Shown here: positions 5,045 through 11,918 of the stretch, one piece after another
Numbering within the stretch: position 1 is the first letter of the stretch
Layout of the letters: each line of letters starts with the position of its first letter
DNA from: an uncultured Kroppenstedtia sp.
GTDB lineage: Bacteria > Bacillota > Bacilli > Thermoactinomycetales > DSM-45169
DNA: 11,918 bases
NCBI GenBank assembly: GCA_959600065.1
Contig: CAUGKZ010000016.1
Coordinates: forward strand, 1-11,918
Direction of reading: 5' to 3'
Translations under genes and position numbers: made by a program
The notes under the pieces: generated by a model
What the model saw: the letters and a program-made list of their open reading frames with translations, nothing else
The model's database searches: none
Told to the model about the DNA's origin: nothing

Positions 5045-6892
5045 TTATGAATCTGCCTGCCAGGGAGTGAGGATCTGCACTTCCTGTAAATCTTCCAAGG
5101 TGTAGTTGCGTGAACGCCCTTCCTCATCAGATCCTGTCACATGCCAGTATCCTTCTTTTTGAAACATCTGGAGAGGAGTCAGACGCAGAGGTGGATTTTC
5201 ACCGGAGCGAATCAACAAATCCAGATTCATCTCTGTCGCTTGCCGCAACAAGTTACGAAGGGTTCCCAGGTGATAGGAGCGCAGCCCGGCCGTCCATACT
5301 TTCGGCAGTCGATTAAATCCCGGAACGGCCTCTTCCAGAGAAGGAAACCTGCTTTCCACCGTAACCCCTGCTCTCACTTCTTCCGCCGGCTCCAGCAAGG
5401 GCGAGGTCGAAGTCCACCAGTGGATCGCTGCCGGTTCCAAGGGGGGATGTCCCTCCTCCACCAACTGTTTTCGAATGGAATCCACCTCGTCCTCCGGAAG
5501 GAAAAAGACTCCCTCGGCCAGCCTTTCCAGATGTGGATTCAATTCTCTGATCCCTTGGGAAGACAAATCTTCTGCAGGAAATTGCAAAACCCAGCCCTTT
5601 TTCAGCAAAGGTCGGTTTTCCCTCGCCCAGAGACGAATTGTTTCCACCACAGCCTCCGGAACGAGGCCACCGGAGATCTCCCGAAGCGTATCCAACATCC
5701 GCTCCGCCGACAACCCCCACTTCGCTCCCCTACGGACAGAATCCGGAGTTAGCATATAGGAGAACAGTGTCTCCCCTCCCATGTAATCGGCAAACTGAGC
5801 CAGCAAGAATCGGTGAATCAAAGGGGAGAAAGGCGGGAGAAGCACCTCTAGATCCGGTTTCACATAGCCCTTCATCATGGGTAGCGCTTCTCCCCCTCGG
5901 AACCATGAAGCCCACCTCCAACGTTCTCTCCCGCCTTCTGACTGCGCTTCGATCCATCCCATCGCTGCCAATGGATACAACCAGCGTTCCTCCACCTCTT
6001 TTACCCATCCGGGACGGGGGGGCTCGCCGATTTCTCCTAACCAACCCCGACAGATTTCCTGCGCGGAAATCCAATCGGTAAGCTGTCGTTCCATCCACCA
6101 CCAAAGTCCATCCCATTTCGGACGATCCTTCAGGAGAAATTCCTCGGTGAGATGAAACAATTCGTCGATCCGTTCAGGCCACGACTTCTGCAACCACCGC
6201 CGAAAGGGAACCCGTTGAATCCGCCATTGCCTGCCTTTCTCTTGCAAAATATCCAAGGCCCGAAGAAAATCTGCGACCAATTTCAGGGCAGGCGAGCCCA
6301 CCCCCTCCCCCCACCGGGAAGGAGCAAGCCATTTCTCTTCCAGTTCCAGTTCGGCATCCAGCTTTCGCTCTTCTCGCCGGGGCACCCTACCTTCCCGGGT
6401 CAGAGTCAACCCCTTACCTTCAAGGAGAACTGCAAAATGAAACAGGGGATCCCACAACCCCCGAAACCCTTGACTTGCCTCCTCATCCTTCTCCACAGAT
6501 GGCGAGGGGAGTGAAACCCTTGCATGGAGAAAGGAGCGCCGTACCTCTCGGGGACACCAAAGCACCCACCCCAACCCAGGTTGGCGCAGTCGGAACAGGA
6601 GACCTTTTCTTCGCAAAAGTACGGTGGCGATTCGGGAGCGAGAAGGAGAAAGAGGAGCCTGTTCAGACAGTCTCTCCTCCGTAACCACCTGATCCCCCCA
6701 GTGAAAACTGAGAAACTCCATCAGGGTCCGCTCCCAAGGATGGGCCCTTTTCATAAACGATCCCGTTTTCAAGTTTTGCAGGATCGCATCGGTCAATCGC
6801 TCCGGCTCGGCATCACACTTGTAAACATCAGCCACCTGTCGGCAAACTTCCTGGGACAATCCCTTCACACAAGCTGACAATGACAGTTTCAC
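5045..6892 (-). CDS. Helicase-associated protein (XPB/Ssl2 N-terminal-type domain, WYL-like C-terminus)
   Basis: This 615-residue protein (GTG start) is the usual partner of bacterial XPB helicases. Residues 1-330 are helical with winged-helix-like segments rich in Trp. The stretch VKPDLEVLLPP at about 344-354 is the hallmark of the helicase XPB/Ssl2 N-terminal domain family, which also occurs next to XPB in actinobacteria (Rv0862c type). The last 70 residues (GLRSYHLGTLRNLLRQA through YTLEDLQEVQIL) look like a WYL-type ligand-binding fold. No helicase motifs and no obvious nuclease motif are visible. The GTG at 6890-6892 overlaps the helicase stop (GTGA) and has GGGGAGA 6 bases upstream; an ATG at 6905-6907 is in frame but has a poor site. 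The overlap implies translational coupling and one complex. It probably tunes or loads the helicase; the exact role is unknown. Confidence 0.82.
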   Translation of the reverse strand: MKLSLSACVKGLSQEVCRQVADVYKCDAEPERLTDAILQNLKTGSFMKRAHPWERTLMEFLSFHWGDQVVTEERLSEQAPLSPSRSRIATVLLRRKGLLFRLRQPGLGWVLWCPREVRRSFLHARVSLPSPSVEKDEEASQGFRGLWDPLFHFAVLLEGKGLTLTREGRVPRREERKLDAELELEEKWLAPSRWGEGVGSPALKLVADFLRALDILQEKGRQWRIQRVPFRRWLQKSWPERIDELFHLTEEFLLKDRPKWDGLWWWMERQLTDWISAQEICRGWLGEIGEPPRPGWVKEVEERWLYPLAAMGWIEAQSEGGRERWRWASWFRGGEALPMMKGYVKPDLEVLLPPFSPLIHRFLLAQFADYMGGETLFSYMLTPDSVRRGAKWGLSAERMLDTLREISGGLVPEAVVETIRLWARENRPLLKKGWVLQFPAEDLSSQGIRELNPHLERLAEGVFFLPEDEVDSIRKQLVEEGHPPLEPAAIHWWTSTSPLLEPAEEVRAGVTVESRFPSLEEAVPGFNRLPKVWTAGLRSYHLGTLRNLLRQATEMNLDLLIRSGENPPLRLTPLQMFQKEGYWHVTGSDEEGRSRNYTLEDLQEVQILTPWQADS

Positions 6893-8574
6893 CTGGTTTC
6901 TCCCCATGTTTTCTCATCGGCAATCCCATAGCGATAGCCCCGCTCCATCAGGAAAAGTTGACGATTGCGGGCATACTCCTGATCCAAGGTATCCTTAGAA
7001 ACAATCGTGTAAAAATAGGCTTCATTCTCCTCTTTCTTAGGCCTGAGAATTCGTCCCAGTCTCTGGGCTTCCTCTTGGCGGGAACCGAAGGTTCCTGAAA
7101 GTTGTACGGCCACTGAGGCGTCTGGGAGATCTACTGCAAAATTGGCCACCTTGGAAACCACCAATATCCGCTCCTTTCCTTGTCGAAACCGTTCATACAG
7201 CTCCTCCCTTTCCGCTTCTGCCGTCTCTCCCGTGATCAGAGGGGCCTTCAATCGATTAGCCACTTCCCTCAATTGAGAAAGGTACTGTCCGATCACCAAG
7301 ATACTCCCTTCCCGATGACGCTCCAACACTTCCTGTAAGATCGCTAATTTCTCCGGATTTTCCGCTGCGATGCGATACTTGTTTTTGGGAGGAGCCTGCT
7401 CGTACTCCCGCCTGCGTCTGTCATCCATTCCGGTCCGAATTTCAGTGCATACCGCCTTGGCAATCCACCCTTCCTCCTCCATTTCTCGCCAAGACACTTC
7501 CAACTTTTTGGGCCCGATCAGGGAAAAAACATCTGCCGCCCGTCCATCTTCCCGAATCAAAGTCGCGGTCAATCCCAGACGACGCCGGGCCTGAATATCG
7601 GCGGTGGCACGAAAAACCGGTGCCGGGAGCAGATGGACTTCATCATAGATCACTAGACCCCAGTCCCGTTTCTCAAACAACTCCATGTGATGCAAGGCGG
7701 CTTTTTCCGGATCCCGTGTGGTGATAATCTGATATGTGGCAACAGTGACCGGACGAACTTCTTTGGCTTGTCCCGTATACTCTCCCACCTCATTTTCCGT
7801 CAGACAGGTCTTATCCAGCAATTCCCGGATCCATTGACGGACAGATGTGGTATTGGGAGTGAGGATCAAACAGGCACGCCCCACTTTTTCCATCACGGCC
7901 ATCCCGACCACCGTCTTCCCTGCCCCACAAGGAAGAACCAGCACACCGCTTCCCCCTGTTGTATCTGCCTTTTGATAAAAAGAGTCCACTGCTCGCTTTT
8001 GGTAGTCTCGAAGTTGAAAAGGTTTCCCTTCACTTACGGTCCGCTTTCGCAGACGGATATCCAAGACCTCCCCTTCAGTGAAACCGGCCACATCTTCCAC
8101 CGGATAGCCCCATTGGATCAATTCCTGTTTCAACAGCCCCCGCAGGTGGGAGGGAACCTGAAAACATTGTCCAGGTAAGGGCACTAGTTGATTTGTGGGA
8201 TACCTCTCCTTCATTCTTTGATAAAGAGCTACATCTTTCACAGATAGCACCAAGCCCTGATCTGATGTCTCCAACTTGAGCAAACCGTATCGGGCCAGGA
8301 TCTCCTCCACTTCTTTTTTTAAAGAGGCAGGCAGACCGAATTTGCTTTCGTTCTCCAAGAAAGAGAGGATCCACTGGGTATCTATACCGGATGCTGCCGC
8401 ATTCCACAGGGAGAGCGGGGTAATCCGGTAGGTGTGAAGGAAATCCGGCGATTTGATCAACTCGGCGAAGCTTGACAAGTCATCCCGTACTCGCTGAAAG
8501 GAAGGATGATCCGCTTCCAGCAATACAGTTTGGTCTCCTTGTACAATCAGAGGGCATTCCCTGCGAAAGATCAT
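6889..8574 (-). CDS. XPB/ERCC3-type superfamily 2 DNA helicase
   Basis: This 561-residue protein is a 3'-5' type SF2 helicase of the XPB family, probably in DNA repair. An N-terminal region (1-180) holds a helicase C_3-like domain and damage-recognition-like part. The helicase core follows: Walker A LPCGAGKT (214-221), motif Ia LILTPNTTSVRQW, the DEVH box (311-314), TAT (336-338) followed at once by Arg-Glu-Asp (341-343, the RED motif of XPB), and LIGPKKLEVSW. The second RecA domain has SILVIGQYLSQL, motif V near VVSKVANFAVDLPDAS and motif VI QRLGRILRPK (504-513). The ATG at 8572-8574 was chosen for GGAGG 7 bases upstream; an in-frame ATG at 8650-8652 adds 26 unlikely residues. Its partner gene overlaps its stop. 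XPB is sporadic in bacteria. The divergent neighbour is a lipoprotein. Confidence 0.93.
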   Translation of the reverse strand: MIFRRECPLIVQGDQTVLLEADHPSFQRVRDDLSSFAELIKSPDFLHTYRITPLSLWNAAASGIDTQWILSFLENESKFGLPASLKKEVEEILARYGLLKLETSDQGLVLSVKDVALYQRMKERYPTNQLVPLPGQCFQVPSHLRGLLKQELIQWGYPVEDVAGFTEGEVLDIRLRKRTVSEGKPFQLRDYQKRAVDSFYQKADTTGGSGVLVLPCGAGKTVVGMAVMEKVGRACLILTPNTTSVRQWIRELLDKTCLTENEVGEYTGQAKEVRPVTVATYQIITTRDPEKAALHHMELFEKRDWGLVIYDEVHLLPAPVFRATADIQARRRLGLTATLIREDGRAADVFSLIGPKKLEVSWREMEEEGWIAKAVCTEIRTGMDDRRRREYEQAPPKNKYRIAAENPEKLAILQEVLERHREGSILVIGQYLSQLREVANRLKAPLITGETAEAEREELYERFRQGKERILVVSKVANFAVDLPDASVAVQLSGTFGSRQEEAQRLGRILRPKKEENEAYFYTIVSKDTLDQEYARNRQLFLMERGYRYGIADEKTWGETR

Positions 8575-8635
8575 GGAGACACCTCCCGTATTCTCATAGG
8601 TTCCACCCTTACCTTTTACAGATGATTGGGATTCC

Positions 8636-8665
8636 ATGACACGATTGGACATTCTATGGTAAAAT
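8636..8665 (+). promoter_or_regulatory. Likely promoter of the PrcB-domain lipoprotein
   Basis: Plus strand ATGACA (8636-8641), 18-base spacer, TAAAAT (8660-8665), each 5 of 6 to consensus. The start would be near 8672, leaving an 80-base leader. For the divergent helicase only a weak -10 (TAGAAT on the minus strand, about 8657-8652) is visible in the same AT-rich patch. Confidence 0.45.
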
Positions 8666-8750
8666 AAACTGAAAAGTCCCCTTCAAACTGGACCCTTTTG
8701 TCTCTGTATCCCGTCCCATAAATGAGTCCATCTGACGGGAGGCACCAGAA

Positions 8751-9653
8751 ATGCAAAACTGGAAGGTGACCCTTCTCATGTTTACGATGTTCGCCTTGAT
8801 TGCAAGCGGTTGTGGCATCCCTTTTCTGTCCGACAATGCCCAAGGGGGAAAAGGAGATTCCTGGGAACCCCTTTCCTTTCGGAAGGAATCCCCAAGTAAC
8901 CTGCCCGACGAGGTGAAACAGCGACAGGAGAAAGTGAGGCACGCCACTAGAGATTCTTTTTCCCACACTGAAGTCATCTCCGGCGACAGAACCTACTTGA
9001 TCCTGGCTCTCGGCCAGCGCCCCACCGGCGGCTATTCCATTCAGATCAAGCAAGTGGTGCAAAAAGGGAATGTGATTCAGGTTCACGGGCAGGAGGTCCC
9101 CCCAGCTGAAGATGCCTTCACCACCCAAGCCTTCTCTACTCCCAGCACCGTGATCTCCCTTTCCACACCCAAAGAAGAGGTAAAATTCGATTATCAGATC
9201 GAAGAGACGGAAAAGCCGCAGTCCCCCTCCTCGAAAAAAAACACCTCCGCTGTTCCCGTTGATGATCCAGAGACCCGAAAACTGGATGTCCGCTCAGAGC
9301 CTCAGCTGGCTTCCCTACCAGATCCAGTAAAACAAAAGGTGGCGGAATTCCGTTCCCGTCTCCATGGCGGGGAAACCGTGATCCATCACGAGCATCAAAC
9401 CTACTTGATCATCGCTCTCGGCCAGCGCCCTTCCGGCGGATACGGAGTCGCATTGGACAGTGTGCTGCAAAAGGAGCGAAAGATCCATGTCTATGCGCGG
9501 GAAACCACCCCCGCTCCAGATTCCTTCTCCCTGTCCGCTTTAACACACCCGGTACACGTCTTTTCACTGGATAAACTGGAGCAGCCCATGGAATTTACTT
9601 TTCACGTACAAACCAAGTCTTCCCCTTCGGAGGGGGGAGAAACCCACCATTGA
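8751..9653 (+). CDS. Lipoprotein with two tandem PrcB-type domains
   Basis: The 300-residue product starts with a lipoprotein signal peptide: Lys5, a hydrophobic core (residues 6-18) and lipobox IASG before Cys21, so it should be anchored outside the membrane. Two similar domains follow, about 70-152 and 208-288. Each has the PrcB hallmark: TYLILALGQRPTGGYSIQI (81-99) and TYLIIALGQRPSGGYGVAL (217-235), a strand with EVPPAEDAF or ETTPAPDSF, and a terminal Val-rich strand. PrcB is named from a component of the Treponema denticola PrtP protease complex; in Bacillota such lipoproteins are uncharacterised. The linker (153-205) is Ser/Pro/Lys-rich. The repeats are still clear in the DNA. GGGAGG lies 8 bases before the ATG. 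The gene stands alone, with its own promoter and a bidirectional terminator. Confidence 0.88.
   Translation: MQNWKVTLLMFTMFALIASGCGIPFLSDNAQGGKGDSWEPLSFRKESPSNLPDEVKQRQEKVRHATRDSFSHTEVISGDRTYLILALGQRPTGGYSIQIKQVVQKGNVIQVHGQEVPPAEDAFTTQAFSTPSTVISLSTPKEEVKFDYQIEETEKPQSPSSKKNTSAVPVDDPETRKLDVRSEPQLASLPDPVKQKVAEFRSRLHGGETVIHHEHQTYLIIALGQRPSGGYGVALDSVLQKERKIHVYARETTPAPDSFSLSALTHPVHVFSLDKLEQPMEFTFHVQTKSSPSEGGETHH
8991..9442. repeat. Intragenic duplication marking the two PrcB domains
   Basis: Bases 8991-9034 and 9399-9442 match at about 39 of 44 positions, including identical runs ACCTACTTGATC and GCTCTCGGCCAGCGCCC, at a spacing of 408 bases (136 codons). The match fades outside the core, where only protein similarity remains. 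Confidence 0.8.
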
Positions 9654-9684
9654 AAAGCCCTGCACCCATAGGTGCAGGGCTTTT
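9653..9684. terminator. Strong bidirectional terminator
   Basis: A perfect 14-bp stem (AAAAGCCCTGCACC at 9653-9666 with 9671-9684) around loop CATA, flanked by A-run and T-run in both directions. It overlaps the last base of the lipoprotein stop and also lies downstream of the minus-strand gene ending at 9701. Confidence 0.93.
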
Positions 9685-9700
9685 CATAATAAAAGTCGGA

Positions 9701-9856
9701 TCAGGCCTTGAACCGTCGTTCACGTTCCCGGTCAGGCTCATGGTCCCGCTCCGGGGGTTCCCCGCGGTCAGGTTGTTCCGGAGATGTGATGATCGGTTCC
9801 CGAGGAACGGTGATTTCCGGCTCCCGGCGTGGTGTTCCAATCTCAGGAATACGCAT
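9701..9856 (-). CDS. Small Pro/Arg/Glu-rich protein (51 aa), unknown
   Basis: A 51-residue reading frame begins at the ATG 9854-9856 with AAAGGAGGGG about 5 bases upstream, a very strong site. The product begins MRIPEIGTPRREPEI and is dominated by Pro, Arg and Glu with repeated (R/P)EP units (REPEITVPREPI), then ends in a mixed-charge tail rich in Arg, Asp and Glu (RERERRFKA). No hydrophobic segment, Cys or known motif is present, so it is probably disordered and cytoplasmic or spore-internal. It lies 103 bases after the other Pro-rich gene and before the shared terminator, so the two may be co-transcribed. I do not recognise a family. Confidence 0.55.
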   Translation of the reverse strand: MRIPEIGTPRREPEITVPREPIITSPEQPDRGEPPERDHEPDRERERRFKA

Positions 9857-9959
9857 GAAGGCCCCTCCTTTGTCCCATTCTGCCGTTTCCGGCAAAGATA
9901 GTATCCCACTTCTGTCAACGGCATACTCATCTCAGGGGCTTTCATGCATTACACACCTC

Positions 9960-10265
9960 TTACGTCCGAATCCATGGAGACTCCGGGGATTCAGGTGAAT
10001 CCCAGAGCGGTTGATAGGACGGAGGCACTTCTTTTTCCTTTTTCCTTCCCGGTGAGGGGGATGGCTTTTGAAAATGGGGATGGGGAACCAGTGGCGAAAA
10101 TTCCCTGAAGGGAACATAGGATGTGGCAGAAACCCCAAAGGGTCCCCAAACTGGTGGCCAGGGATATGGGAACGGGTACGACGGAATCGGCATCTCATAC
10201 CGGGGATCTACCCTGCCATGGAAAGGGATCGGCATCCCCGACCCAGGAAATGGGGGGACATTCAT
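9960..10265 (-). CDS. Pro/aromatic-rich small protein (101 aa), unknown
   Basis: The ATG at 10263-10265 has AAGGAGGG 6 bases upstream, which makes the frame credible despite its unusual composition. The first 70 residues are rich in Pro, Phe, Tyr, Trp and Gly (MPIPSYPFPYPWPPVWGPFG), then comes a Lys/Glu patch (GRKKEKEVPP) and a Ser/Pro/Glu tail (SPESPESPWIRT). There is no signal peptide and no Cys. The composition is reminiscent of spore-coat or other structural proteins, but this is inference. A competing plus-strand frame across 10123-10506 has no ribosome binding site and weaker protein character. It is followed by the 51-residue gene on the same strand. Confidence 0.55.
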   Translation of the reverse strand: MNVPPFPGSGMPIPFHGRVDPRYEMPIPSYPFPYPWPPVWGPFGVSATSYVPFREFSPLVPHPHFQKPSPSPGRKKEKEVPPSYQPLWDSPESPESPWIRT

Positions 10266-10483
10266 GCCCAACCCTCCTTATCTTTTGCATCGTGCTCCAT
10301 CCGGAAACTTGGATCTTGCAGGCGAAGCCAGAGGAGAAAGCGGCTCCGATCTCTTGCAAAAAGCATATGCGTCCGGAGAGGAGGAACTCCCTCGCCTAAT
10401 TCCGCACCAAGTTCCCAGAGGAACCAATACTATTCTATATGAGAGAGGCACTTGTCCTATACAGTGGGACTGCGTAACGCCCG
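10266..10483. other. Intergenic region between divergent Pro-rich gene and mgtE
   Basis: No credible gene or terminator is seen. A plus-strand stretch at 10450-10466 (CTTGTCCTAT then ACAGTG) resembles the 3' part of the magnesium (M-box) riboswitch, but the conserved 5' core is missing. Nothing else stands out. Confidence 0.4.
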
Positions 10484-10512
10484 TTTCCAAACCGGTCTTG
10501 ATCTGATATGAT
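10484..10512 (+). promoter_or_regulatory. mgtE promoter with extended -10
   Basis: Plus strand TTTCCA (10484-10489), 17-base spacer, and TATGAT (10507-10512) preceded by TGA, an extended -10. The start would be near 10519, giving a leader of about 35 bases, too short to hold an M-box riboswitch. Confidence 0.5.
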
Positions 10513-10553
10513 GATGGAGGTTTTCATTCTGTGGAGAAAGGAGGAGACAGACG

Positions 10554-11918
10554 ATGCCCAATCAGGAAGAACGGCGGTTAAAGGTGGACCTGGATGCGAT
10601 TAAAGTGGCGATCCAAAAACGGGAGAAACGCTTCCTCCGTCCCTTGTTAGAGGAGTTGCAACCCTATGACTTGAGCCAGATTTTTTTCCGGTTGTCCCGC
10701 GTTTACCGTCCTCATTTCATCCGGATGCTGGATCCGGAAGAGATCGCTCTGCTGCTGGAAGAATTGGAGACCGGGGAACAACAGGAAGTCCTAACCCACC
10801 TGGATCCAGAAAGAACCTCTCGTGTATTAAACCTGATGTCCTCCGATGAAGTAGCCGACTTGATGGGGGAATTGGAAGAGGCCAATGTCCATACTCTGCT
10901 GAAAGCGATGGAACGGGATGAGGCCGACAAGGTCCGCGCTCTGCTCCATTATCCGGACGACACTGCAGGCGGCCGGATGACGATGGAGTACGTCAGTGTC
11001 TACAATTACTACACGGTGGAAGAGGTTATACAATACTTACGCAGAGAGGCACCCACAGCAGAGACGGTTTACTATGTGTATGTCATCGATGCCGACGACC
11101 GGTTGGTGGGGGTCGTCTCTCTCCGGGAACTCCTGATCGCCCCTCCGGACACACCGGTGGTCGATGTGATGTTTGAGAGGATCATCTCCGTGACTGCTGA
11201 TATGGATCAGGAAGTGGTAGCCCGACTGATCCAGCGCTACGACTTTCTGGCGATCCCGGTGGTAGATGCTGAGAAGCGGTTGCTCGGGATCATCACCATC
11301 GATGATATGGTGGACGTTCTAGTTGAGGAAGCCCATGAGGATATCTCGAAAATCTCCGCCGTCGGGCAGACGGAAATGGATGTTCTGACCCATCCCTTTG
11401 CATCTGCGCGACGCCGAATTCCATGGCTGACCTTGCTTTTGTTCATCGGGATGCTGACCTCCACTTTGCTCAGCGCTTTTGAAGACACCATCAACAAAGT
11501 GGCCGCCCTCGCCTTCTTCATGCCGATGATCGCCGGAATGACCGGTAACACGGGTACCCAATCCCTCGCTCTGGTCATTCGGGGCTTAAGCTCCGGTCAG
11601 CTGACCCGTGACAAATACAAGCAGATTCTAAAACAGGAAGGGGCGGTTGGGATCATTATCGCCACCGTCTGCTCCCTTCTGATCGTGGCCACGGTGAGCC
11701 TGTTCTATGATCTGAATTTGGGTCTGGTGGTGGGAACCTCCATGTGGTTCACCCTGATTCTGGGGACTCTTGGAGGAACTTTGATCCCTCTTCTCCTCAA
11801 TTTGCTGAAAGTGGACCCGACCGTCGCTTCAGGTCCCTTGATCACCACCATTAACGATGTCATTTCTTTATTGATTTATTTCGGATTTGCCACCGTATTT
11901 ATCCATTATCTGTTGCCC
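10554..11918 (+). CDS. mgtE: Magnesium transporter MgtE (last codons outside window)
   Basis: MgtE is a Mg2+-gated channel-like importer in the cytoplasmic membrane. All three parts are visible in the 455 codons present. Residues about 20-130 are the helical N domain (LDPEEIALLLEELE, then LMGELEEANV). A conserved YPDDTAGGRMT leads into two CBS domains (about 140-260), ending GIITIDDMVDVLVEEAHED; these sense magnesium and close the pore. The membrane part runs from RRIPWLTLLLFIG (about 285) to the end, with the signature PMIAGMTGNTGTQS (about 324-337) and, near the end, DPTVASGPLITTINDV with its pore-lining acidic residue. Length already matches the usual 450, so only a few codons are missing. 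The ATG has AAAGGAGG 9 bases upstream. Confidence 0.95.
   Translation, partial: MPNQEERRLKVDLDAIKVAIQKREKRFLRPLLEELQPYDLSQIFFRLSRVYRPHFIRMLDPEEIALLLEELETGEQQEVLTHLDPERTSRVLNLMSSDEVADLMGELEEANVHTLLKAMERDEADKVRALLHYPDDTAGGRMTMEYVSVYNYYTVEEVIQYLRREAPTAETVYYVYVIDADDRLVGVVSLRELLIAPPDTPVVDVMFERIISVTADMDQEVVARLIQRYDFLAIPVVDAEKRLLGIITIDDMVDVLVEEAHEDISKISAVGQTEMDVLTHPFASARRRIPWLTLLLFIGMLTSTLLSAFEDTINKVAALAFFMPMIAGMTGNTGTQSLALVIRGLSSGQLTRDKYKQILKQEGAVGIIIATVCSLLIVATVSLFYDLNLGLVVGTSMWFTLILGTLGGTLIPLLLNLLKVDPTVASGPLITTINDVISLLIYFGFATVFIHYLLP

Noticed and set aside
5141..5752. Long plus-strand frames inside the helicase-associated gene
   Set aside because: Shadows of a well supported 615-residue gene with family motifs and a coupled start.
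9595..9945. 116-codon minus-strand frame across the bidirectional terminator
   Set aside because: It reads through a strong terminator hairpin and overlaps the better supported 51-codon gene.
10123..10506. 127-codon plus-strand frame opposite the Pro-rich gene
   Set aside because: No ribosome binding site; the minus-strand frame has AAGGAGGG at ideal spacing, though neither product is a known family.

Overview
The window looks like chromosome of a Gram-positive, spore-forming Bacillota, most likely near the Thermoactinomycetaceae or Paenibacillus side of the Bacilli. The basis is the strong AGGAGG-type ribosome binding sites, sigma-A-like promoters, short intrinsic terminators, YlbF and YlbG (Bacilli markers), MinD, MgtE, and an XPB-type helicase paired with a helicase-associated protein. 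GC content is moderate. The assignment is inference from gene content, not from a search. I see no transposase, phage gene, CRISPR array, tRNA or rRNA.

Layout. Positions 1-8574 are almost entirely minus-strand: the N-terminal 216 residues of MinD (cut by the window edge); a 423-base gap with a probable structured RNA; a two-gene unit of a zinc-ribbon coiled-coil protein followed by a DUF1232/YkvA-type protein; a Gly/Pro-rich low-complexity protein with its own terminator; an MdtG-like MFS transporter; ylbG and ylbF as separate transcription units; and a tightly coupled XPB helicase plus helicase-associated protein. A divergent intergenic region then leads into a plus-strand lipoprotein with two PrcB-type domains. 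Its bidirectional terminator is shared with two small minus-strand Pro-rich proteins. The window ends in a plus-strand mgtE that is complete except for its last codons.

How it fits together. Most units are independent housekeeping or stress genes separated by clear terminators (five found). Two sets look functionally linked: the helicase pair, which overlap by four bases (GTGA), and the zinc-ribbon/YkvA pair, 13 bases apart. The least explained part is 651-1073, upstream of minD. There an 18-base strand (721-738) pairs completely with three separate segments (794-799, 802-808, 824-828) and encloses an inner hairpin, next to two more hairpins. This is the best candidate here for a structured RNA that standard gene calling would miss. 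Its sequence reminds me of the raiA-motif noncoding RNA of Bacillota, but I cannot confirm that without a covariance search.
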